From positions 186,001 to 250,000 of the forward strand of contig NZ_JAEG01000007.1 in the NCBI RefSeq assembly GCF_000518785.1: a stretch of 64,000 nt of DNA, read 5' to 3'. The notes beneath the pieces were generated by a model, which saw only the letters and a program-made list of their open reading frames with translations, did not search any database and was not told the origin of the DNA. Position 1 is the stretch's first letter. Each line of letters begins with the position of its first letter. Position numbers and translations under genes: made by a program. Positions 25,175 to 32,301 of this stretch are shown piece after piece. This stretch comes from Paenirhizobium selenitireducens ATCC BAA-1503. Lineage in GTDB: Bacteria; Pseudomonadota; Alphaproteobacteria; Rhizobiales; Rhizobiaceae.

Positions 25175-25291
25175 GCGTAGTGATCCCCGCCGATGTCCTG
25201 GGCGTCTCTATAGACCGGGGGAGGGGCGAGGGGAATATGCCCCAGGGCTACGGAGCAAGCGCATATGAAGGCATGGGTCGGCAGGTGGAGC

Positions 25292-25506
25292 CCCTCCCCC
25301 TTGTGGGGAGGGGTTGGGGAGGGGTCTTCGCTCCGCAGCAAAACCCCTCCCGCCTGCCGGCCACCCTCCCCACAAGGGGGAGGGTTAAGAATGCCGCGCC
25401 GCCTTAGGTTCCATATCCGATGGCCCTGCCGGAGCTGGGGAAAAGGAACTTGCTGCAACGTTTCGTCTCCCTCGCCCCGCTTGCGGGGAGAGGGCGGGGT
25501 GAGGGG
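25292..25506. repeat. Large hairpin and palindromic intergenic repeats
   Basis: In the 422-base gap 25175-25596 the strongest feature is a perfect 21-bp inverted repeat, arms 25292-25312 and 25364-25384, each itself palindromic around CTTGTGGGGAG or its complement, enclosing 51 bases. A second palindrome of the CCCCGCTTGCGGGG type lies at about 25466-25506 and ends GGTGAGGGG. These match the repeats at 10585-10752. The rest of the gap shows no gene. They may act as terminators or mRNA stabilisers, which is inference. Confidence 0.75.
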
Positions 25507-25596
25507 CAATTGTGCCGACCCGTGCGGCGAAACAGGAGCACCAAACCTCGCATCGACCATTGAACATATCATGAACATCCTCTACCCTCCCTCCCC

Positions 25597-26784
25597 ATGG
25601 CGATTCCCCTTTCCAACATCCAGGCTCGAAAAATCTTCCTTGAGCGGCAGGGGCTGTCCCGCCCGCCGCAGCGGGCGCTGGGCAAGGCCGGGCTCTATGA
25701 CCTGATCCACGACCTCGGCTTCGTCCAGGTCGACAGCATCGCGACCGTCGAGCGCGCCCATCACCAGATCCTCTTTTCCCGCAACCAGACCTACCGGCCG
25801 GAACACCTGACGGCCCTTCTGGAAAAGGACCGCACGCTCTTCGAGCACTGGACGCACGACGCCTCGATCATCCCGTCCGCCTTCTTTCCCTACTGGAAGC
25901 ACCGCTTCGTCAGGCGCGAGGCCCGCATCCTGGAAAACTGGGCGAAATGGCAGGGCGAGGGTTTTGACCAGGCCTTCGACGAGACCTATGAGAAGATCCG
26001 CGAACGCGGCCCGATCATGGCGCGCGAGGTGAAAGCCGAGGACCACAAGTCGGGCGGCTGGTGGAACTGGCATCCGTCGAAGACCGCGCTCGAATTCCTC
26101 TGGCACACCGGCAAGCTGGCGATCGCCGGGCGCGACAATTTCCAGAAGGTCTACGACCTTTCCGAGCGCGTCATCCCGCCCGAACACTTTGCCGCCGAGG
26201 TCGATCCCGACGCTTTCATCGACTGGGCCTGCCGGCAGGCGCTGACAAGGCTCGGCTTCGCCACCCATGGCGAAATCGCCGCCTTCTTCGATCTGGTCAC
26301 CCCGCAGGAGGCGAAGGCCTGGGTGGAGGATCACCGCGCCGAACTGGAGGAGGTCTCGATCGAGACGGTCGACGGCAAGCCGCGCGCCTCCTTCGCACTT
26401 GCCGAAAGCCTGCCCGCGCTCCTGAACCCGCCCGAGCCGCCGGCCCGCATCCGCACTTTAAGCCCCTTCGACCCGCTGATCCGCGACCGTAACCGCACCG
26501 AACGCCTGTTCGGCTTCTTCTACCGCATCGAAATCTTCGTGCCCGAGCCGAAGCGCGAATACGGCTACTACGTCTTCCCGCTGCTCGAATCCGACCGCCT
26601 GATCGGCCGCATCGACATGAAGGCCGACCGCAAGGCGGGTCTGCTCGACGTGAAACGGCTCTGGCTGGAAAAGGGCGTCAAACCCTCGGCCGGGCGGCTG
26701 GAGAGGCTGGAGGCGGAGCTGGTCCGGCTGGCGAAGTTCGCGGGCGTGGAGCGGGTGGATCTGAGGGACGGGTGGTTGGGGTGA
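25597..26784 (+). CDS. YcaQ/AlkZ-family DNA glycosylase (HTH_42)
   Basis: A 395-residue protein of the winged-helix DNA glycosylase family (E. coli YcaQ/AlkX, Streptomyces AlkZ) that removes bulky alkylated bases and unhooks interstrand crosslinks. The catalytic Q-x-D motif is Gln44-Val-Asp46 in LGFVQVDSIATVERAHH. Other hallmarks are RNQTYRPEHL, FEHWTHDASIIP and, near the end, LSPFDPLIRDRNRTERLFGF with RIDMKADRKAGLL. The ATG follows a weak upstream site (CCTCCCTCCCC reads on the wrong strand), so start confidence comes from the family N-terminus. A degenerate copy of its last 300 bases lies 500 bases downstream. Confidence 0.92.
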   Translation: MAIPLSNIQARKIFLERQGLSRPPQRALGKAGLYDLIHDLGFVQVDSIATVERAHHQILFSRNQTYRPEHLTALLEKDRTLFEHWTHDASIIPSAFFPYWKHRFVRREARILENWAKWQGEGFDQAFDETYEKIRERGPIMAREVKAEDHKSGGWWNWHPSKTALEFLWHTGKLAIAGRDNFQKVYDLSERVIPPEHFAAEVDPDAFIDWACRQALTRLGFATHGEIAAFFDLVTPQEAKAWVEDHRAELEEVSIETVDGKPRASFALAESLPALLNPPEPPARIRTLSPFDPLIRDRNRTERLFGFFYRIEIFVPEPKREYGYYVFPLLESDRLIGRIDMKADRKAGLLDVKRLWLEKGVKPSAGRLERLEAELVRLAKFAGVERVDLRDGWLG

Positions 26785-26936
26785 GGGGAGGTCCAGTGGT
26801 TCAGCGGGTGGCAATGTTCCGCCTAACGCTGAGATCGGCCATCCCACGCCTCGCACCCGCCTCCTGGATCCCAGGGGTGATTTTCGCCGCCCGGCCTGTA
26901 AACTGATCGCCATCAAGTCAGGAGGAGGTAGTGCCG

Positions 26937-27275
26937 ATGCCCCGATTTCTTGCCGTTTACACCATGAAGCCCGAAGACTTCGCATCGTTTCGAAACCTGC
27001 CCAAGGCCGAGCAGGATGCCATCAATGCGGAGGGCGTACGACAATGGGCGGCGTGGGAGGAACGCAATGCCGCATGCATTCTCGATCGCGGTGGCATGGT
27101 GGGCAAGACGACGCGTGTGACGAAGCACGGCGTGACCGAAGCCCGCAATCCATTCTGCGGCTATCTGGTCGTGGAGGCAGAAACCGCCGATGCCGCCGTA
27201 CGGCTGTTCCTCGACCACCCGCATCTCACCGTCTTTCCGGGTGGCGGCGTGGACATCATGCCTTTCGTGACGTGA
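26937..27275 (+). CDS. YCII/DGPF-like small protein
   Basis: A 112-residue soluble protein starting MPRFLAVYTMKPEDFASF after a strong GGAGGAGG. The ferredoxin-like alpha/beta pattern, with AWEERNAACILDRGGMVGKTTRV in the middle and GYLVVEAETADAAVRLFLDHPHL then VFPGGGVDIMPF, is that of the YCII/DGPF-type fold, found in small enzymes and regulators of unclear function. A GTG six bases earlier (26931) is possible. It is flanked on the left by the glycosylase gene and on the right by a broken copy of that gene's 3' end. Confidence 0.8.
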   Translation: MPRFLAVYTMKPEDFASFRNLPKAEQDAINAEGVRQWAAWEERNAACILDRGGMVGKTTRVTKHGVTEARNPFCGYLVVEAETADAAVRLFLDHPHLTVFPGGGVDIMPFVT

Positions 27276-27282
27276 ATGCCCG

Positions 27283-27591
27283 ACCGCTGATCCGTAACCG
27301 CAACCGCACCGAACGCCTGTTCGGCTTCTTCTACCGCATCGAGATTTTTATCCCCGAACCGAAGCGCGAATATGGCTACACGTCTTTCCGCTCTTGGAAT
27401 CCGACCGCCTGATCGGCCACATCGACATGAAGGCGGACCGCAAGGCAGGCGTGCTCGACGTGAAACGGCTCTGGCTGGAAAAGGGCGTCAAACCGTCGGC
27501 CGGACGGCTGGAGAAGCTGGAGGCGGAGCTGGTGCGGCTGGCGAAGTTCGCGGGGGTGGAGCGGGGGTGCTGAGGGATGGGTGGCTGGGGT
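27283..27591 (+). pseudogene. Degenerate duplicate of the glycosylase 3' end
   Basis: This stretch aligns with 26477-26784, the last ~100 codons of the glycosylase gene, at roughly nine bases in ten. It has at least two single-base deletions, one in the GGCTACACG region (the parent has GGCTACTACG) and one near the end where GAGCGGGTGGATC becomes GAGCGGGGGTGC, so no continuous frame survives. It has no start of its own. It is a partial duplication that has begun to decay. Confidence 0.85.
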
Positions 27592-27791
27592 GAGGGGGAT
27601 GGCAGGCAGGGCCTGCAGGCGTGGCCGTTGGGATCTTGTTCATTACTGAAGCTATACGATGGTGGTACAGATCCCTACCGGACATCCAAAATCTAGGAGC
27701 GAACAAGATCCGTAGGCGTATACCCCTGCGGAAACAAACAGTGAGGTTTTACAAGCTTTCGGGAAGATCTCCTTCCTGATGCAACTGTTAC
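27592..27791. other. Non-coding left edge of the AT-richer insert
   Basis: Composition falls sharply after about 27640 compared with the flanks. No gene, tRNA, direct repeat or transposase remnant is recognisable here. Confidence 0.5.
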
Positions 27792-27893
27792 TCATGCAGT
27801 GTTCAAACCGTCAGAAGGCGGATTTTGATTCTGACAAGCATTATTGAGAAGATGTAGCGCCGATATAATTTCAGCTGCACGTGCCGCGCTCAT
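27792..27893 (-). CDS. Tiny ORF 2 behind the nuclease-like gene
   Basis: A 33-codon frame (MSAARAAEIISALHLLNN...) whose ATG overlaps the stop of the preceding 44-codon frame as ATGA. It may be a separate small protein or the second half of one frameshifted gene, since its Ala/Leu-rich helix continues naturally from the end of the previous frame. There is no independent evidence of expression. Confidence 0.3.
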   Translation of the reverse strand: MSAARAAEIISALHLLNNACQNQNPPSDGLNTA

Positions 27894-28024
27894 GTGCGAT
27901 GCAGAGACGCAAACGGGTCACTGGCAGGATCAAGAAATTCAAGGCTTAGGCGGATGATGGAAGCGCTCTCACCGCACATAAGTTCCTTCGTGATCACCTC
28001 CAAGGTAACGTTCGCCGTATCCAC
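27890..28024 (-). CDS. Tiny ORF 1 behind the nuclease-like gene
   Basis: A 44-codon frame opening with GTG two bases after the stop of the membrane nuclease-like gene, on the same strand. It begins VDTANVTLEVITKELMCGES and continues IIRLSLEFLDPASDPFASLH. Immediate adjacency and coupling to the following frame suggest a cotranscribed unit. The family is not recognised. Confidence 0.35.
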   Translation of the reverse strand: MDTANVTLEVITKELMCGESASIIRLSLEFLDPASDPFASLHRT

Positions 28025-28026
28025 TA

Positions 28027-28950
28027 TTACTCTCTCAATGTCGCCGCTTCATCAGCGCTGAATTCTATAAGTACAACATTCAGCAAGCCGCTAGCGATGG
28101 CTGGAGAAAAGCTTTCAAAGAAGCGTGTGTCTGAATAAAATCTCGACGGCTCTTCCCCTGGAATCTTCATTATTACAAGATCAAGGTGGGCATCAACCCG
28201 CTTCGAGTTCCGGTAATAGTTTATCTTCGATAGCAAAACATAAATCCTGTCTCTGAGAATTGGGCTGAATACTCTCTCATTTTTTATTTCTACGAATGTT
28301 TCACTATCGGTATCTCTTATGTACGCGTCATAGATGTAATTACTTTTGCTGATTGGATCGACGCCCTCGAAGTGATTTACGAGCTTTGCATCAGATATGA
28401 CCTTCAAAGGATCGATCTTTTTCTGCTGAACGTACTTGTTTAAGGCAATTTCTTCGGCTCGCCGCCAATCCGTTCTAACTATTGCAGGACCCGCCACTGC
28501 CCCGCCATTTTCTACGGCTGGCGGAGTAGTAATTGATGCCTCAGCAGTCTGCTTGTCCTCCACCTCTTGATCCGTAGCTTTTTGAACGGTTGAGACAGTG
28601 TGATAGTCGCCATAGATGTTCGTATGCTGCTGGTGTTGAGATTGGTTATTTGAGATGGCGATAAGCTGAGAAAGAAGCTGAGAATTTTGCAGCTCCAGCT
28701 TGGATACTTCCTTCTCTTTCTTCTTTACCTCTCTAGAAATAGAAATCATCTTTCCGATAGAAAAGCTATCGAAAGCCTCTGACAATACCAAAACCAATAT
28801 TAGGCAAATGAAGGATACTACACCAGCGCTGATCTCCCCTTCGGGAGATATCGCGACAAATTTGTACAGCACCATCGCGCCAAGCATAATGCTCAGAGCA
28901 ATTATCATGATGCGAACGAACCAATTCACGGTCTGCTTATTTTCTTCCAT
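28027..28950 (-). CDS. Two-TM coiled-coil protein with PD-(D/E)XK-like domain
   Basis: A 307-residue protein I cannot assign to a named family. Two membrane helices (about 12-33 and 42-60) are followed by a charged coiled coil (72-100), a Gln/His-rich linker with HQQHTNIYG, a Thr/Glu/Ala-rich hinge, and a C-terminal domain from about 160. That domain has a helix with Glu166-Glu167, then YIYDAYI (Asp208) and FVEIKNER (Glu221, Lys223), the spacing of a PD-(D/E)XK nuclease core, and a later strand LDLVIMKIP. The gene is far poorer in GC than its surroundings and uses codons such as AAA, ATA and TTA, pointing to transfer. ATG at 28950 follows GGGGG; an ATG 24 bases upstream is possible. Nuclease activity is inference. 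Confidence 0.6.
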   Translation of the reverse strand: MEENKQTVNWFVRIMIIALSIMLGAMVLYKFVAISPEGEISAGVVSFICLILVLVLSEAFDSFSIGKMISISREVKKKEKEVSKLELQNSQLLSQLIAISNNQSQHQQHTNIYGDYHTVSTVQKATDQEVEDKQTAEASITTPPAVENGGAVAGPAIVRTDWRRAEEIALNKYVQQKKIDPLKVISDAKLVNHFEGVDPISKSNYIYDAYIRDTDSETFVEIKNERVFSPILRDRIYVLLSKINYYRNSKRVDAHLDLVIMKIPGEEPSRFYSDTRFFESFSPAIASGLLNVVLIEFSADEAATLRE

Positions 28951-29191
28951 ACTTGGCCCCCAAACCAACCCCATTACCAGTTGGGCGATTTATGCGTTGA
29001 TTGCAATCATTCTTTTGCTCAACCATTTAAGTTGGCTGAAAGGGCTTAGATTGTGTTCCCCTGACCATCCTAGAAAGCTCGGTTGCCGAGGCTTCAATGA
29101 TGGTGGGCACCTCCTCGAACGCCACCAAACATGACTGCTGCGGACCGCACAACCTTTCTGCGCACAAGATTACCCCGCCACCCCCCCCCCA

Positions 29192-30595
29192 TCACCCCCG
29201 CATCGCCCGCTCGACCGCCGCAAACACCCGCGGATCGCTCGACTGCGCCACATTGAACCTGAGAAACCGCGTCGCCGTCTGTGAGACGCTGAAGACGTTG
29301 CCGGGGGCGAGCACGATCTTGTCGGCGAGTGCGCGGCGCGCGACGTCGGCGGCGTCGAGGCCGTCCGGCAACTGGCACCAGAGGAACATGCCGCCGCGCG
29401 GTTCGAGGAAGGGTTTGATGCCGAGCGCCCTGAGCCTCTTGTTGGTCTCGCCCGTGGCGCGCGACAGGCGGTCGCGCAAGGTGGCGATGTGCTTGCGATA
29501 GGTCCCGTCCTTGAGGATGTTCAGCACCAGTTCGGCGGAGACGGGATTGCCGCCGAAACTCGTGGCGATCTTCAGGTCGATCAGCCCTTCGATCCAGTCC
29601 GGGCGCGCGGCGATGAAGCCGCAGCGCGCCGCCGCCGAGAGCGTCTTGGAAAAGCTGCCGATATGGATCACCCGGTCCAGCCCGTCGAAGGCGGAAAGGC
29701 GCGGCGCCGGCTCGGGCTCGAAATCGGCAAAGATGTCGTCCTCGATGATGGTGAGGCCCGATTGCTCGGCGAGTTTGAGCAGCCGGTGGGCGGTCGCCGG
29801 CGAAAGCGTGGCACCCGTCGGATTGTGCAAGGCCGAATTGGTGATGTAGAGGCGCGGCCGGTGTTCGGTGAGTGCTGCGGCAAACAGCGCGATGTCCGGG
29901 CCGGTCGCGGTATAGGGCACGCTAACGACCTTGACGCGGTGGGCGCGCAAGAGGGCCAGGAAGTTGAAATAGCACGGGTCGTCGACCAGCACGGTGTCGC
30001 CCGGTTCGATCAGGAAGCGGCAGAGCAGGTCGATCGCCTGCGTGCCCGATTCCGTCAGCATGATCTGGTCGGGCGCGGCCTGTATGCCGCGCTCGGCCAT
30101 GCGCCGCGACAGGAGCTGGCGGAGCGGCGGCAGCCCGAGCGGCGTGCCGTAGTCGGCAAGCACCGTGTCGGCGACCCGGGTCAACTGGCGCAACGAGCGG
30201 CGCAGCTCGTCCTGCGGCATCCATGCGGCCGGCAGCCAGCCGCAGCCGGGCGTCAGCGTGTCCGCGCCGGCCTCCAGCGACTGCCGCGATACCCAGAAGG
30301 GGTCGACGGCGCGATCGAGCCTCGGGCCGATCTCGGCCAGCACCAGCGGCGGCAGATGGCCGGCGACATAGAAGCCGGAGCCCGGCCGCGACTGGATCAG
30401 CCCCTCGGCCGCCAGCCGGTCATAGGCCTCGACCACGGTCGAGGTGGAGACCGCCATGACCTTGGCAAAACCGCGGATCGACGGCAGCCTTGCCCCCGGC
30501 GCCAGCGTGCGCCCGCCGATCCTCTGGCGGATAGCGCCCATGACGCGGCCGACGCGCGTGCCGTCTTCGCCGTCGCTTGTGACCTTGTCCAACAT
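29192..30595 (-). CDS. MocR/PdxR-type regulator (GntR HTH + aminotransferase fold)
   Basis: A 467-residue fusion of a winged-helix GntR domain (about 10-75: RVMGAIRQRIGGRTLAPGARLPSIRGFAKVMAVSTSTV) and a fold-type I aminotransferase domain. The PLP lysine is in HIGSFSKTLSAAARCGF; TNSALHNPTGATLS and IIEDDIFADFEP are further cofactor contacts. Such proteins sense amino acids or PLP and usually control a divergent transporter or metabolic gene, here the EamA gene. Start: an ATG at 30616 lies inside the operator palindrome, so the ATG at 30595 (MLDKVTSDGEDG), with GAGAG upstream, is preferred. Confidence 0.9.
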   Translation of the reverse strand: MLDKVTSDGEDGTRVGRVMGAIRQRIGGRTLAPGARLPSIRGFAKVMAVSTSTVVEAYDRLAAEGLIQSRPGSGFYVAGHLPPLVLAEIGPRLDRAVDPFWVSRQSLEAGADTLTPGCGWLPAAWMPQDELRRSLRQLTRVADTVLADYGTPLGLPPLRQLLSRRMAERGIQAAPDQIMLTESGTQAIDLLCRFLIEPGDTVLVDDPCYFNFLALLRAHRVKVVSVPYTATGPDIALFAAALTEHRPRLYITNSALHNPTGATLSPATAHRLLKLAEQSGLTIIEDDIFADFEPEPAPRLSAFDGLDRVIHIGSFSKTLSAAARCGFIAARPDWIEGLIDLKIATSFGGNPVSAELVLNILKDGTYRKHIATLRDRLSRATGETNKRLRALGIKPFLEPRGGMFLWCQLPDGLDAADVARRALADKIVLAPGNVFSVSQTATRFLRFNVAQSSDPRVFAAVERAMRG

Positions 30596-30614
30596 GTGTA
30601 CTGCTCTCGTGATC

Positions 30615-30638
30615 ATTACAGTTCGGCAAAACTGTAAT
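30615..30638. promoter_or_regulatory. Perfect palindrome between MocR gene and EamA gene
   Basis: ATTACAGTT (30615-30623), six bases, then AACTGTAAT (30630-30638): perfect 9-bp arms. It sits 20 bases before the regulator's start and about 70 before the transporter's, where the regulator is expected to bind. Confidence 0.7.
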
Positions 30639-30706
30639 GCACTGTCTCTGAAAAATCCATCCGCGATCGCCTATCCTCACGTCCAATCGACGAGGATGGA
30701 TTTTTG

Positions 30707-31570
30707 ATGGACAAGACGACAAGTGGCTGGATCAACGGCTTTCTCGGGGTGCTGATCTTCAGCGGCTCGCTTCCCGCCACGCGGGTGGCGGTGGCCGATT
30801 TCGATCCGGTCTTTCTGACCGTGGCGCGGGCCGCCATTGCCGGCGCGCTGGCGCTCGGCCTGCTGCTGGTCTTCCGGCAGAAATGGCCGAAGCCGGGCGA
30901 GATGATTTCGCTGGTCGTCGTCGCGCTGGGCGTCGTCGTCGGCTTTCCGCTGCTGACCGCGCTGGCCCTCAAGCACGTCACCTCGGCGCATTCGATCGTC
31001 TTCGTCGGGCTGCTGCCGCTGGCCACCGCCAGCTTCGCCGTGCTGCGCGGCGGCGAGCGGCCAAGGCCGGCCTTCTGGCTGTTTTCGGGGCTGGGCAGCC
31101 TGCTGGTCGCCGGCTTCGCCCTGCTGCAGGGCGTGACCGCCGCGCCGGTCGGCGACCTGCTGATGCTCGGCGCCATCATCGTCTGCGGGCTGGGTTATGC
31201 CGAGGGCGCAAAACTGTCGCGCACGCTCGGCGGCTGGCAGGTCATTTCCTGGGCGCTCGTGCTTTCCCTGCCGGTCATGGTCGTGCTGGCGCTCGCCACC
31301 ATGCCTTCGTCCTTTGCCGAAACCGGCCAGCCGGCCTGGCTCGGCCTTGCCTATGTCTCGGTGTTCAGCATGCTGATTGGCTTCGTCTTCTGGTATCGCG
31401 GCCTCGCCCAGGGCGGCATCGCCGCCGTCGGCCAGCTGCAGCTGCTGCAGCCCTTCTTCGGCCTGGTGCTGGCGGCCGGCCTGCTCGGCGAAGCGGTGAG
31501 CGGATCCATGGTCGCGGTCACCGCCGCCGTGGTGGCCTGCGTCGCCGGGGCAAAACGCTTCGCCCGATAA
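30707..31570 (+). CDS. EamA/DMT-family transporter
   Basis: A 287-residue inner-membrane protein with ten hydrophobic segments in two EamA repeats (roughly 8-135 and 145-285). The first repeat shows GVLIFSGSLPATRVAV and LTALALKHVTSAHSIVFVGLLPL; the second has PVGDLLMLGAIIVCGLGYAEG and FWYRGLAQGGIAAVGQLQLLQPFFGLVLA. Family members export amino acids or small metabolites; the substrate is unknown. Divergent from a MocR-type regulator with a shared palindrome, so it is likely that regulator's target. TTG at 30704 immediately precedes the ATG used. Confidence 0.92.
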   Translation: MDKTTSGWINGFLGVLIFSGSLPATRVAVADFDPVFLTVARAAIAGALALGLLLVFRQKWPKPGEMISLVVVALGVVVGFPLLTALALKHVTSAHSIVFVGLLPLATASFAVLRGGERPRPAFWLFSGLGSLLVAGFALLQGVTAAPVGDLLMLGAIIVCGLGYAEGAKLSRTLGGWQVISWALVLSLPVMVVLALATMPSSFAETGQPAWLGLAYVSVFSMLIGFVFWYRGLAQGGIAAVGQLQLLQPFFGLVLAAGLLGEAVSGSMVAVTAAVVACVAGAKRFAR

Positions 31571-31805
31571 GCTTTTTCGCAGCGCGGGGCGGCGGCAGAT
31601 TTCAAGGCTGGCGTGCGGCTTGCGAAGTTCTCAGGGCGCGGAAAGAGGGCAGCGGAGCGGCCGGATGGAGCGAGCATGCCGGCTGTGACGGATCTGCGGT
31701 TCAACCTCGCAATCGAGCCGGCATCCGGGGTTGCAATTGTGAAACCGTGCGGTAGCTTTGCCACTCTTCCCGAAACCGCCGGGCAACGCGCGAACCAGAG
31801 TTCCT

Positions 31806-32249
31806 ATGCCGAGAAGAAAGCAGTTCAGAGGAATCTGTCACGACATTCTTGATAGTTTTGTCAGCAGATACAACGATCTGGACGGATACTGGGCCCTGGG
31901 TCAATACGCAGCCTTCCTGATGGCCCGCGGCGAAGACCAATTGGTGTTTCAGCTGCAAGACGGGTCGACTGTGCCTGAATATGCCATATTTACCGCTTCG
32001 GCTGCCTACTATCGACGAGCCATAGCGCGGCTGATGGACGCAAATGCGATGCCCCGAAGCTGGCTCGCGGATGCGTCCATCACGTTTTCCATGATGGGTT
32101 CGGCGAAAGCCCTTTGCTGTATCGAAATCATTTCCGATCTGGGCAGAGTGTACCGATCCAATTGCACTGTCGATGTCCGGCCTCATGACGCGCTCAGCGA
32201 GTACCGGAGAGCAGGCAATACCGGCCCGTCAAATCAACGAGGCCGGTAA
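31806..32249 (+). CDS. Hypothetical protein of a rhizobial family
   Basis: A 147-residue soluble protein beginning MPRRKQFRGICHDILDSFVS and continuing RYNDLDGYWALGQYAAFL. It has no signal peptide or membrane segment. Three cysteines are spread along the chain (one in GICHDI, two in near ALCCIEI, another in NCTVDV). Its opening block looks like that of other rhizobial uncharacterised proteins I have seen, but no function is known to me. The ATG at 31806 is preferred over an earlier in-frame one because it starts at this block. It is convergent with ribB. Confidence 0.65.
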   Translation: MPRRKQFRGICHDILDSFVSRYNDLDGYWALGQYAAFLMARGEDQLVFQLQDGSTVPEYAIFTASAAYYRRAIARLMDANAMPRSWLADASITFSMMGSAKALCCIEIISDLGRVYRSNCTVDVRPHDALSEYRRAGNTGPSNQRGR

Positions 32250-32301
32250 ACGGGGCCTATAGCCATGGCCCGTATGATCTGACCGTCCTGGGTGAGGCCC
32301 C

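Noticed and set aside
25207..25214. TCTATAGA palindrome as a BioR biotin-repressor site
   Set aside because: The known BioR consensus is TTATMKATAA; this sequence matches poorly outside the central bases.
27283..27591. Functional short gene after the YCII-like gene
   Set aside because: It is a frameshifted copy of the glycosylase tail with no start signal of its own.
29097..29501. A 134-codon plus-strand frame at the right edge of the low-GC insert
   Set aside because: It lies mostly antisense to the MocR gene, runs through the C10 tract and has no domain.
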